Source: Pachypanchax playfairii (Eukaryota > Chordata > Actinopteri > Cyprinodontiformes > Aplocheilidae). From it: a DNA stretch of 64,000 nucleotides. Both the position numbers and the translations under genes were made by a program. The notes below the pieces were generated by a model. The model saw only the letters and a list, made by a program, of their open reading frames with translations, had not been told where the DNA came from and did not search any database. This document shows, piece by piece, positions 38,397-49,935 of this stretch (within the stretch, counting starts at the first letter, position 1; each line of letters begins with the position of its first letter). The DNA lies in NCBI GenBank assembly GCA_006937955.1, contig SSNP01000008.1, positions 4,262,796-4,326,795 on the forward strand, written 5' to 3'.

Positions 38397-40274
38397 TCAT
38401 AACAGCATCAGATCCTGGTCACCTGTTTGGTTTGTGTTTGTGATGACCTCAGCATCAGTCTGTAACACCAGAAAAACCAGATCTAAAGCTTTCCTCCATG
38501 CTTCCTGCTTCACTCTCAGGTTATCGTACGTTTTCACTGAAGATGCCTCTCTTTCACTCTCCAGGGGGACTTGTGAAAACGCTGCTGAAAGGATTTGACC
38601 TTTCTGATAATTCTGCAGTTGCTGGCTAACAGCAGTTCTAGCTTCGATGGCTGAGAACCTTCCAGTGTTAACCATTACTGTGGTGATGTAATCTGTGAAA
38701 CCCTCTGCCATCAGCTGCATTACAATTCCTTTGTAGAGATCAGTCTCTGTTTTAGTTTGAACAGGTTCTGAGTCCTTCTTGTTGTGACGTTCAGCTTGCA
38801 TCAGCAGATGTTGAATACAGAGCATCTCTGTACCTCCAGCACCAGGCAGGAGTCTCCTGTCTATCAGCGCCTGCTGTAAACGATGAGCACAGGCCCAGAA
38901 CTGGTCCTCCAGTGCCTGCAGTTTCCCATGTACACTACTTGTGATGATCACTGTGACCAGTCCTTCGTTCCTGCTGGTGGAGATATTTACAGCTGTTGAA
39001 GACTTCCTCTCGTAGCTCTGGAGGTCTCTCCATATTGTGACCTGTAGCCCAGAGCCGACACAGTGCTCATGCAGCTGTGTGATGTAAGTCACAGGAACGG
39101 CTCCCACTGATTTAGCAAAAGTTCTTAAAACAGAAGACTTCACTTTTTCCACCACAAGAATACGATGCATAAAGCAGCACTGAAGCAGCTTCTCACAGGC
39201 AAAACCGGTGCTAAGAATCAGGCTGACTTCCAGATTCAAGAGGACTTTTACAACCTTTTTCAACCATCGATCCTCTCCTGACAAACCCGACAAGTCTGAA
39301 CACTCACTTACTCGCTGAACACACGCGGGTCTTTTATAGCCACGATGGTGGTATGTGTGTGACAGATCCCCAACAATAAACACAACCTTCGGGTGCTGAT
39401 GTCTCATTTGATGAGCGATGGAGGCTTGTTCATCGGATAAAAGAACAACGAAGCCCGGAACAACACAAGCACAGTCTTCTGGTAAACCAGGAAGCACACA
39501 GGTCACGACTTTTGTCATGTCAAACGTGGGATAGCACGTATCTTGCTTAGTTTTCCACTGCAGTCGAATGGCTTCCACTGCTAGTTGCATGGAGCTGTCA
39601 CACCCATGACTCAATGCCGTGGAAAGATGTGCAACATCTGGAAGTTCAGGCTGATCGGAACGTAGAGCTGCAGATACTACTTCACACTCCGTCTCACAAA
39701 AATGTCTGCTGAGCTTTAGTTTGCTTCGTACGTTCTTTAGGGTCTTGTGATCCAGCTTTGGTTCCTCTTGCATGTGACAGGAAACTGAAGAGGCTTCAGT
39801 GACTGATGTTTTAATCAGCTGTGGTCCTAAACCAGGAGCTGCAGCAGTGACGCTCGTAGTTACAGTCAAATCTTCAAACGGAATTGATGATCTCTTGCAA
39901 ACATCAAGGCATATATCCATCCCTCCGGACATAGCTGAGATTATGTGTGTCACTGAAATTCCCTTCTGGAGACACTCCAGTGCAGCACGACTCCACGCTC
40001 CAGCGAGAAACAGCAAGCATCCCGACCCCGTGTGGTGGACCTGATGGTGGGCTCGAAGGGTTTCATAAACCAGCTGACTCACAGCACACGTTGGCTCCAG
40101 GTTCTCAATGATGCGATAACATGAGTTCACAAGTACGGACTCTTTACTTGTGTCATCTTGAATAAATTTGTATTTTTTGTCAGGGCCTAGAGAGGAATGC
40201 AACATCCCCGCCAGCGCCATCACCTTCTGCAGCCCCACGTGCTGTCGATGGTTTATTATCACACTCCGAGACAT
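38397..40274 (-). CDS. bbs12: Bardet-Biedl syndrome 12 chaperonin-like protein
   Basis: Vertebrate-specific type II chaperonin relative that acts with MKKS and BBS10 in BBSome assembly at the ciliary base (family knowledge). A single coding exon of 625 aa, somewhat shorter than human (about 710). ATG at 40274 was chosen; the codon before it is GTG. Recognisable stretches are VGLQKVMALAGMLHSSLGP at the N-terminus, LFLAGAWSRAALECL, LPGLPEDCACVVPGFVVL, VGDLSHTYHHRGYKRPA, AGAVPVTYITQL-like and, near the end, EAWRKALDLVFLVLQTDAEVIT. The frame is intact. An acceptor (agctcag) directly precedes GTG-ATG, so a 5' noncoding exon is likely; a donor (AAAAAG|gtaact) lies at 40814/40813. It is head to head with cetn4. 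Confidence 0.95.
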   Translation of the reverse strand: MSRSVIINHRQHVGLQKVMALAGMLHSSLGPDKKYKFIQDDTSKESVLVNSCYRIIENLEPTCAVSQLVYETLRAHHQVHHTGSGCLLFLAGAWSRAALECLQKGISVTHIISAMSGGMDICLDVCKRSSIPFEDLTVTTSVTAAAPGLGPQLIKTSVTEASSVSCHMQEEPKLDHKTLKNVRSKLKLSRHFCETECEVVSAALRSDQPELPDVAHLSTALSHGCDSSMQLAVEAIRLQWKTKQDTCYPTFDMTKVVTCVLPGLPEDCACVVPGFVVLLSDEQASIAHQMRHQHPKVVFIVGDLSHTYHHRGYKRPACVQRVSECSDLSGLSGEDRWLKKVVKVLLNLEVSLILSTGFACEKLLQCCFMHRILVVEKVKSSVLRTFAKSVGAVPVTYITQLHEHCVGSGLQVTIWRDLQSYERKSSTAVNISTSRNEGLVTVIITSSVHGKLQALEDQFWACAHRLQQALIDRRLLPGAGGTEMLCIQHLLMQAERHNKKDSEPVQTKTETDLYKGIVMQLMAEGFTDYITTVMVNTGRFSAIEARTAVSQQLQNYQKGQILSAAFSQVPLESEREASSVKTYDNLRVKQEAWRKALDLVFLVLQTDAEVITNTNQTGDQDLMLL

Positions 40275-40813
40275 CACCTGAGCTGCCTAAAGAATAAAAC
40301 AACAGGAATCATTTTCATTTAATCTTCACACAAAGTGTTTGTGTAGTTAGTAAAATTATCTCATGGAATCTGTGTAAAATATTAGTTTTAGTAACAGCAG
40401 AGGACACAAGTTCTACAGAAAACATTGCAGGTTACCGGTACGTCTCAGAACTACAAGATGGAAGATTTATAAAAACAGCTTCTCCTGCTGCAGCAACATG
40501 TCCACAGTAACAGGTAAATAAGAAGCAACAGTTTCATGACTTTCAGTAAAATTACTGAGATTTTCTCTTTCAGGTGAATAATAGTGACGCATCTGCTGCA
40601 GCTTCAGGAACTGGTTTTATTTATTAACGTTTTAATGAGCTACACAAACAAACAAACAAACAAAGAATCAGACATTTGAGTCCGTGTTAACGGAAACTAG
40701 CACATTTAAAAAATACATTAATTTCTGAATCCGGTAAAACGAATCGAGGGTGAAACGGGACTGTCATGTTTGTTTAAAAAAACAAATAGATTTATCTGAA
40801 TACAGAAAGTTAC

Positions 40814-41020
40814 CTTTTTATACTGTTCGTGTTTTCTTCTCTTCACGTCTCGGTTTGGGATTATATGTGCGCATGCGTCGTGGGTCGAGGTTGCTTGGCA
40901 ACAAGGAAACGGTTTGGGGGATTGGTAAAAACTTTTAGAGCCCGCCCATTCTATTTTGTGATTGGCTAATACGCTTGCATACAAAAATCCTCTCTATTGG
41001 TTATTTGCGAAGTCATTTGA
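40814..41020. promoter_or_regulatory. divergent bbs12/cetn4 promoter with X-box and NRF1-like site
   Basis: GTTGCTTGGCAAC at 40890-40902 is a perfect inverted-repeat RFX X-box (GTTGC, 3-bp spacer, GCAAC). TGCGCATGCG at 40868-40877 matches the NRF1 palindrome core. CCAAT boxes (ATTGG) occur at 40921, 40961 and about 40996, and a GC box cccgccc at 40941. RFX factors drive ciliary genes in animals; both neighbours are ciliary or centriolar. Shared control is inference. Confidence 0.75.
40890..40902. promoter_or_regulatory. RFX X-box
   Basis: The 13-bp palindrome GTTGCTTGGCAAC fits the X-box consensus. It lies about 75 bp upstream of the inferred bbs12 5' exon end and about 200 bp upstream of the inferred cetn4 first exon. 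Confidence 0.8.
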
Positions 41021-41105
41021 GCTAAAGGAAACTAACGTTGCTAACTGCTTTGTTGACACCAGCTTATTAAACGCCAAAGTGTTTCTAATCGATTCATCTG
41101 TTTAA

Positions 41106-43136
41106 ATGGTATCGTTTTACAGAATGGTTGAGTCTCACACTAATGTTTTAAAGACTATGCGTTTTGTGTAAAATTGTTTAAAAGTTTTAGAGATACTTGG
41201 TTGGACTCGTGCAGACGCGTGTTTTTGTTAGCTAGCAGGATAACAACAGCGTTTGTTTATTTGTACATACACGCCAAATAAAGAAACAACTTTCCCAAAA
41301 AATGTATGTGTCTCCTTTTCAGGCCTCGAGTTATCAGAAGACATCGTCTGTGAGCCAAAGGAGAAAAACGAATACCAAAATAGAACTAACTGAAGAACAA
41401 CAGCAAGAAATTAAGGAGGCTTTTGATCTGTTTGACACAGATGGAACTGGGGTGATAGATGTTAAAGAGTTAAAGGTCAGTTTCAGCTCAGGATCTGCTC
41501 AAATTGAAGCTTTTAACTCCACATCAGTCTCAGTTTTAATAATAATGTCCTTTTTGCTCCAGGTTGCCATGAGAGCACTTGGTTTTGAACCAAAGAAAGA
41601 AGAAATAAAGAAGATGGTCTCAGATTTTGTTAAAGATGGTTCTGGAACCATCGACTTTGAGGACTTTCTCCGCATGATGACTGTGAAAATGGTGAGTGGG
41701 GATGAAAACCGTGGCAGCATGTTGCACTAAATGAGGTTTTCTACTGAAAATACCCCAAATAAGTGAGATGTAATCATCCCAGAATGCTGTGCAACTGGAA
41801 GAATTTTTTTAGTACTTACGTTTGATCTGTGATTATCTGTAATTTTGCCAGCAGGAGCTTTATTTACATGCAGGAGCTGCTGACTGAGCTTAAAAAAAAA
41901 ACAATGAACATGAGATATTTGTAAGACTGAGAAAAAACTGGGAGCAACTCATCAAACTCATCTCCTCCAGTTTTACATTAAATTTAAGGCATCTGGACAA
42001 TATAGAATTTTTTCATGCTATTCAGGTCAGACAATCTGGAATATAGAAAATAATAGAAGTCAGCAAAATCAGTAACAGAATATGAGATATTACATATTTA
42101 GTTACTATAAAAAATACAATTGGTCTGTTTTTAACATTCAGTGAAAGAAAACTGTTTATGAACTCAAGCATTTCTCAATGAGTTTATATGAAGCTGATAT
42201 TAACTGATTTTGGTCCCTGATGAGTTTCATTATCAACATGAGGGACAATTTCCTCTTCAAAATGCTGAACACAGTATTTTACAAAATAATGAGCAGATGT
42301 TGTAGATTGTGTCTGATTGTTAAAATATATATAATAACCCCAATGTTCACATTCTCATTCATGTTAATAGAGTGAAAAAGACTCCAAAGAGGAAATATTG
42401 AAAGCTTTCCGATTGTTTGATGATGACTGCACGGGGAAGATCTCATTCAAAAATCTGAAACGAGTTGCCAAGGAGCTGGGAGAAAACCTCACAGACGATG
42501 AGCTGCAGGTAATGTGGAGCGCAATCCTGCAGACATTTCACTGTTTAGGACTTTTAACCTTCACCATAGAAAATGTTTTTCCATATTTCTTTTAAACCTC
42601 ATTTGCTTAATTTATTTTTTTATGATAAATTAAATTATTGCTTGACTTCCGGTTTAAATAATGAAAGAAGGCGACTGGTCTAGCTTTTATTTAAGTTGAT
42701 GATTCTGTGCAAATGAGGCAGCAGGTCTAGATCGAGTTAGCTCCCCCCCGAGTCCAAAAGGCTTGTGCAGATCAGCTATGTGGGATTCATCAGCATCTCT
42801 TCAACCCCAGCCTCACACAGGAGAATAGAATATTATTATATAGAATATTATTGATTCTGTGAACCAGTGAAGACATTTCAATACTGTTCATTCTACAGTT
42901 CAAACATTTATTATCTCCTCGTGTTTTGGTTATTTAGGAAACACTTTATATGATCAGATTCTGCTCTGAATGACACACTGACTGTCCCTCCAGTCGGCTA
43001 CACTCACTGCAAGTTGAGTAACATTGTGAATCTTTTAACCTTCTAGGAAATGATAAATGAAGCAGACACAGATGGAGACGGAGAAGTCAATGAGCAAGAG
43101 TTTCTACGGATGATGAAGAAAACCAATCTTTACTAA
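41106..43136 (+). CDS. cetn4: centrin 4 (centrin-2-like EF-hand protein)
   Basis: Small calcium-binding protein of centrioles and ciliary basal bodies. Coding exons: 41323-41475, 41563-41691, 42371-42508, 43047-43136, all in phase 0, preceded by an initiator. The acceptor tgtctccttttcag at 41322 suggests that a first exon ends in ATG (candidates 41106-41108 before gtatcg, or 41124-41126 before gttgag). This gives M-ASSYQKTSS and 170 aa, like the MAS start of other centrins. Unspliced, ATG 41302 would add MYVSPFQ. EF1 (DTDGTGVIDVKE) and EF4 (DTDGDGEVNEQE) are canonical, EF3 is DDDCTGKISFKN, and EF2 (VKDGSGTIDFED) has Val at loop position 1. It ends KKTNLY. Symbol by synteny: human has CETN4P here. 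AATAAA lies at 43258-43263 and 43308-43313. Confidence 0.93.
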
Positions 43137-43352
43137 AAGATGTTGGATTGGTTGTTAAAAACATTTTTTATTTTAATTTTAGGGTTCATGTTTGATGCAA
43201 ACCCAGTTTATTTAGTTGCTTTTCTAGTGAGACAGATTTTTTTTTCTGTTCTTTGTAAATAAATATTTTTTTATTTTTTCTATCTGCACAGATTCCTACT
43301 AAAAAACAATAAATATATTTTATCACTTTTATTACTCTGGTGTCATGTTTAT

Positions 43353-44260
43353 GATATTCTATAAATATAATTTTAAATTAACTTAAAGTAATGTAATTAC
43401 ATTTTTACAGGTCTGATATGTGAAATGTTCGTCTGCGTTTCTGACTTTCACATGTTGAGAATGTCTCCGGTCCGTCGTGTCTCGTGAACTCCAGCCTGCC
43501 TTTAATGACCAGACAGACATGATCAAGTTGATCTTGATTAACATGAATTATGTTACTGTAAACAGAAATGAGTGGTGTGAATCTGAGATGAGTAACTCAG
43601 TAAAAGTCACTCTCACTGCAACTTGAGTCACTAAACTTGGTATCGCTCATACAAACTACAATACAGACTTGTTTTACCAACATATTTTGATCATCTTATA
43701 GGAAAGATGCTCCTACTGATTAAATTTAACATGTAACGGAAGTCTGTTTTCGTCCAAAACATCGAACCTAAACAGGATATGCAATGACGTGTTTTTCCGA
43801 ACCGTCAGTTGTCTATTATTTTCAGGATGCTTTGCAACCAGTTATGAAAGTTGTGATAACCTGTTTTAGACATCGCAGGAACCTCAGGTGGAAAGTTTGA
43901 TTTCTCTATTTGAAATCCAAACTAAAAAAATAAAAGCATTCCACACGAGAGTTTAATGCCTTTTATGACATTTTTATTTTAAATTCTATTTGATTTCATC
44001 TTCCAGAAATAGAAACTTTACCTTCTTGAGATGAAACTTGGAACTGCTACCGATGAGCCAAATCAAAAGGCCAATTTTCTAAAAGTTTGATTCAACTAAC
44101 TTCCTATGACTCAAATTCATCCACCTTGATTCAGGTCAAAGTGCAACTCAGCAGGTCCGAGTCAAAACACAGATCTGAAGCTCAGAGTGAACCGAAGAAT
44201 TAAAAACACTCAGTAACTGATGAAACTGATGTTCTGCTGATCTGAGATAACAGATCACTG
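43353..44260. repeat. direct repeat copy B (908 bp)
   Basis: Second copy of the 36434-37340 segment, same orientation. Differences seen include aaatta for aaatga, gaatctg for gagtctg, cacgag for catgag, accgaag for accaaag and tgaaactg for tgacctg, so identity is about 99%. It follows the cetn4 poly(A) region and runs into LINE-derived sequence. Confidence 0.95.
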
Positions 44261-44418
44261 TCTCTTAATATAACTGCTATTATAAAGACTAAACCAGCAG
44301 AGTTTATGTGACAATATGTCTCATACCTGAAACTCCTCTGTATATCCATGACCAGAAGATCTAAGACTGACCACAACAACTCATTCCAGAGGCAGAAATC
44401 CAAAACAGCGTCTCAATA

Positions 44419-45250
44419 ATGGAGAGCTGGACCACACCAGACCCTGACATGATCCACAACTACTGGCTAAAAACACTGACTGTACACTATGAACACATGG
44501 CAGTACAAATGAACCAGCTACTAACACCTATCCAGAGTGGTTAACCAAGGCCAGCTGATCCTGATCTGGCAGATCACCAGCCTCTGTACAACAGGCATGT
44601 TGTCATACATGCAGAATAAGGCCAAAGCACTTACCTTGGCACTAGTTCAGCACGTGAGCAGAGCACAGAAGGAAATTGGCAAATACAAACTGCTGTGTGA
44701 GTGTATCAAGCAGGTGAAACCCAGCATGGAGGAGCTGGAGGAACCATCATGGATGTATAAGGCCCTTCTCAGCATGATCAGCAGACTGAAGGGGGTCTAA
44801 TCATGGCAAAACAAGACCACCAGAGGGCGGGGCCTATCACACCAGACAAGATTAAAGATGAAACACTCCAACATGTAACAGCAGAGCTTAAGATGCAGGC
44901 AGACAAAGTGTCCATAGATCATAACCACATGTCTGGGATAGTGTACAGGAACATCTGGACTGAGTGTGAGCTGGAGGTCCTGCAGTCAAAGAGAGGGGCC
45001 ACCAACAGTCGTAGAAACTGACGGATCCTGCAGAGCCTCCAGATCCAGATGCCAAACGTGATGTTGAAACAGATGTTGAAAGTCAATGCCTCAGTGATGT
45101 CAGAGGTTATCAGAGCACTTGGTGCTGTAGCCTCCAACAGATCCCTAGAATAACATCTGGGATCTCTGTCTAAAAGATTGATGTTCTAGGAACAGTTAAG
45201 GTTCTACATAGAACCCTGAACCTCCCAGGCCTCTGGTAGAGGAACAACCA
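44419..45250 (+). mobile_element. R4/Dong-like (Rex6-type) LINE remnant, internally deleted
   Basis: The plus strand reads ESWTTPDPDMIHNYWLKTL and VQMNQLL, then the late-ORF motif MEELEEPSWMYKALLSMI, then GIVYRNIWTECELEV and finally RALGAVA. In the intact family these are far apart, so most of the reverse transcriptase core is deleted. Frames are broken by stops and shifts. Family recognition is from memory. Confidence 0.75.
44817..44830 (+). promoter_or_regulatory. CTCF-core match
   Basis: CCACCAGAGGGCGG fits the core consensus at every position. It lies inside the LINE remnant between cetn4 and il21. Confidence 0.45.
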
Positions 45251-48200
45251 CCCATGTAGAAGAAGTGCAAGATGTTTTACATTAAAGGGTTTCAGCGGTG
45301 AGTTATAGCTGATTTTCTGAAACTGCCCACACACCTTCAATAGAATCTTTAACTCGTCATATTTATAAAAACCTTTTCAAACATTTTAGAATTTTAGTGG
45401 CGGTAAAATGTCTGAATGTCTTCCAACAGCCAGAAAACATAACAGCTGTCAGAGAAAAGTAGAAGGTACTTTACCTGCACAGAGGAACCTAGTTGGAACT
45501 GTGGTTGTTGTTCATGATGTGGACGTTTGCTTTAAGAACAAAACTTTCCAATAGGAGTTGGATGTTTTTGTGCAGCAGAAGTTTCAAGGCTGTTAATATC
45601 TTCATGACCCCTCAGCTGGCTGTTATTCCCCTTTCTGTTTGTGGTTTAGCAGCATTCACATCTCAGTCTGTTCTGTACTCCCACTGCTGCACCGCTTTTC
45701 TTTCTTTTCCCATAAAATGATCAATTTCCAAAACAACTTGGCGCTGCATGTCTGGTCGTTGCTGGTAAAAGGCTGAATAGATTATTAACTGTTAAATGTC
45801 AAGAATGTGTCAGCACTATGTGGGCAAACTTACCGAGCCCCCTTTATGTAATAAAAGTTCTAGACAAAGTAAAAAACATCAGTGTGCCTTGAAGAAGCAG
45901 ACTGACTGCTGCAGTGGTATGTTTGCTTTTTAATCTTTACCTCTGGAAACATTTCATACTATACCATTAGATATTTAGTATAATATTTATTAATCATCTT
46001 TGATTCTTTACAGTCATAGATCGTCTGTTTTGTTGAGTGATCTTATCAGATGATACGAGCAGTTTTTGTTTTTATGGAAGTTTCCTGCTTTCAACCTGTT
46101 TACTCTGTTCTTATCTTGTACCATCAAAGAGGAAATTCTTTGTGAATTCTTTATGGTTCTAAAAGCTAAAGTAACTTTGAAGATACTTTCAGTGTGTGTG
46201 ATACAGAAGATTAAAAAATGGGTTCTCTTTAAATCCAACCCATGATTGCAACGCCCCCCCCACCAAAAAAAAAAATTTATTGAATACCTGTTGCACACCT
46301 GGATTAAAACACATTTTAGTGTTCAGCATGTTTGACATTTGTTCCCACCCCTTAACCAAACACCTTTAATCCTTTCAGTAAACCTTAAGATCCTCCTTCT
46401 TAAGACCACATTCCTTCTTTGTATCATATTTTATTTTGTTCAACTTGAACCCGTCATCCTTATTTAAAGAGATCATTTTATTTTTTTGTATTTAAATTTG
46501 TTTAAATGTAATTTTTAGATGTTTGATCTTTAATTTTTTTTTTTATATATATTTTGAAGTTTTTGTAGTTCTAATTCTGAAAAAAAAAAATGACTGGAAG
46601 ATTAAAAATAAACTTTTTCAGGTTCGGATGCTTAAAGTCTAATAAATGTCAATAATACTGAATTAATTTGCAGAACAATGAACAGAAACGACCATATGTT
46701 AAGAAAATTATTACATTTCCAACTTGGAGTCTGAATCTTCAGTCAGGTTAAAAATGTTTTTCTGCATCCACGTTAATTTAGTAAACAAACTGGATGTTAT
46801 TAATTATTCTATGAGAAATTAAACATTTTCCTGAGGTAATAAGATGCAAAATTTTTTGTTAGCATTGGATTATTCATATGATATGACGAGGATTATAAAT
46901 TCCTGTTGGATTTCTAGGATTAAATCAGGATTTAATCAGAATTAAGTTTTTGTCATTTTATACATGATGGAATAAAATTCCACCATCAAAATAACGTTTG
47001 CAGACTCAGTGATAGTACAGTGCATTTATAAATCTGCATTAAATCCTTCTCATGTTTCACTTACAACTTGTTCTGTTTCATTTTTATACATATTTATATC
47101 TACAAAGATTTATTCAGTTACAATGACCCTGCTGCAAAGTTCCTGCTGGAAAATACTGTTAAAGCTCTGATTTGAGGACTGATGACAGTGAAAAATGAGA
47201 AGATCTAAACAAGCTGTGTCATCCATGCTGTCAAACAAGTGAACAGACCTGAGCAGGCAATCCCCCACCCACGTCGTCTTCCTGCACACTTACCGTCACA
47301 TCACGCAGGTTTGCTTTTCTCATTCACACAAACAATTACAGTCACATAACATCAAATAAAATTGTTGGAAATTAGCAAAAATATGTTACATTTCTGCCCT
47401 GAAAATAACTTCCTCCCCCTTCTAAAAAAAATGAAAATACACAATTATTTTCTAAATGATTTGTGCAAATTTTGCAAGTGTGCTTTCAACTTCCACCCAC
47501 TCACTCGCAACATGGAAATGCAAACTGTCGACAAAGGGGAGACCGCAGCGTAGGAAATCGTACTACTGCAGGTGGGAGTGGGAAGTAAACTACATCATTA
47601 AATGAAGTAAACAAATCGGCTCAATAGAGTCTGAAATACAAATATGTGGGTTTCTTTAATGGCGGTGTCGATGTATTAAACTTTCACTTGGTTCACAAAA
47701 CGTCAAAAACAGAAACTAGATTTTTAAATTTACACACAGTCAAATTTCAGTTGGTAGAGATTTAAAACTGGTTTTATTTGACTTTCATACTGGAAAGAAA
47801 AAGTAAACAAGACACTGAAAACCAAACAATGAGTAATTACAGTACGAGTGAAAATATCAAGTCAAAACAAACAAACATGACTGATGAGCAACAGCTGTGG
47901 TTCATCAATATATAAAACAAAATCAAAATAAAACCAATAAATAATCACAACAGAAACTGTCTTCTGTCATCTTTTGTAAGTCAGAGGTTTTAATTACTGG
48001 CAATTATTTTATTTATTTGAATATTGGAGTTGTGTGTTAAACCTGCCGTGTTTTCTTCTTTTTAACAGAATTTACCTTCATGTTCTCTTCAGAACGTCTA
48101 ATTACAAACACAAACATTTTTCTTTTAAAGAAACAAATAAGGATGTAAAATTCACTCCCAGGGAAAATTATTAGTATCTTTGTAAAGTTATTTGTTAAAG

Positions 48201-49032
48201 TTAAATGCAGAAACAGATTTTAGTGAGTGTTTACTCTCCAGCTGCAGGAGTCTGATGCTGCAACAGTCACGTGTGACACCATGTTTAACACGCTGGTGGA
48301 CTACAAAGACTAACTCTCACCCCCCCCCCCCAAACCAACATGTCTGCTACATGTTTTCAATGGAAAAAGCTGCACTTGTTAAATAAAGACGAGGTACTTG
48401 TGATCACATTTCTCCATGTAAGTGTGCAATACTGAAAGCAACACGTTCCACCTAACGAATGGATTTAAAAATAGACTTCAAAGGTTGTGGTGCTTTAAGC
48501 AACAGAGAAAAAGTAAAGTGATGTTTAGTAACGAAGGGTTTAGAAGGTGAGTCGATATCCAGGTGAAAATCCCCACCGCTTTCAAAGATGGAACTTTTTT
48601 TGGATGCCTGTTAAAATGTTTATTGGTATAAGATTCAAATAATTTTATCTGGTTCCAGATCCGTGATGTCTGCAGGGAGAATTTAGGAAGCGACTGAGTT
48701 TATTTTCTTTCAACTATTGCATTTATTCATCAGTGTGTGTGAGATGTCTGTATAAAAACAAACGGAAGTGATGAAGTATTTCACAACCAGAAATAATTTA
48801 AAGTCTCACACTTCTTACTCTGATAAATATATTTCTATGCACATTTGAAGCAGTTTAAAACAGATGTTGAGACACACTTCAGACAGATGTGTAAAGAAAA
48901 ACAGGATTTTAAGTTGTCCAGCTTTACTTCTGAAGACATTTTCTTCAACCTTATTTGTTTTTTTAAAGCAGTATTTTATCAGTACGGTGAGTTTTTTAGT
49001 CCATAAAATATTTGTTTGTCCCTCTGAAGGAT

Positions 49033-49052
49033 CACACACACACACACACACA
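49033..49052. repeat. (CA)10 microsatellite
   Basis: Uninterrupted dinucleotide repeat. Confidence 0.95.
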
Positions 49053-49844
49053 GTAAAACTATAAATAAGTTAAATCTCTAACCAAACCCGAGCCAGTTAT
49101 TACATCATGTTACATGGTATTAATCAGTAAAACTTTAAACTGGACAGAATCAGAATGAGATGATCCTGATTCGATCTACAGAGTTGATGTTTCTTTATTT
49201 AATTTGAGCTGAATGTAGCGCCGCGGCAGTAAGACAGGTGGGTTAGGAGGGGTTTACTGATAACAGCCACGGCAGGAAATTCTGCTGAAGTTGAAATCTA
49301 CCTGAAGAAACATTTTCCTTTCTGAAAGTGCATCACAGCAGGGACTCCTGATAAGAGGGGGTTGCACCTCTCAGGCCTGTCCAAGCCCCCACCCACTGAT
49401 TCCTTTACGCTAACAGAGGGGTTTTCTCTCGCACTGTCACTCTCACTTCCTCTCTTCTGCTTGCGGAGGATGAATGCAATGATTGTGTGCAGAGAGAACA
49501 TGTGTGCGACTCTGACATGGCAGAAAGGCTGAGCTAGCAGTGCAGATGGACACACTGACTAACGTGGAATTATTTGCATCTAGTTACACTGATCTGAAAC
49601 TTTCACTCATCCTTCCACACGTTCTGCTCTCTGATCAAACTTAAATTAAACCTGAACTTAATATTCTTTTGTTTTTACAGCATGAAGTGCTCGTTCTCTA
49701 CATTTAATAAAAAAACTGCATTTGCCAGGAGCAAAAAAGAAAAAAAAAAACTTCTGCACTTCAGAGATGTGAAACAAACACAGGACTGTAAAACTTATTT
49801 TAAGATTTGCACAGCTCACATCTAATAAACCTTGTCTTAGCTGT

Positions 49845-49935
49845 TCACCGGTATAGCGGCATGTGAAAAATTAATATCCTGACCAAAAATAAACACTGGT
49901 TTTTGGTACAAACTGGTATACCGCCCAGCCCTACA
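49845..49935 (-). mobile_element. fragment of a hAT-like terminus
   Basis: The minus strand reads TAGGGCTGGGCGGTATACC, a terminus very common in fish DNA transposons. Only this end is recognisable, followed by a second ccggtat box about 80 bp away. No partner end was found. Confidence 0.5.
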
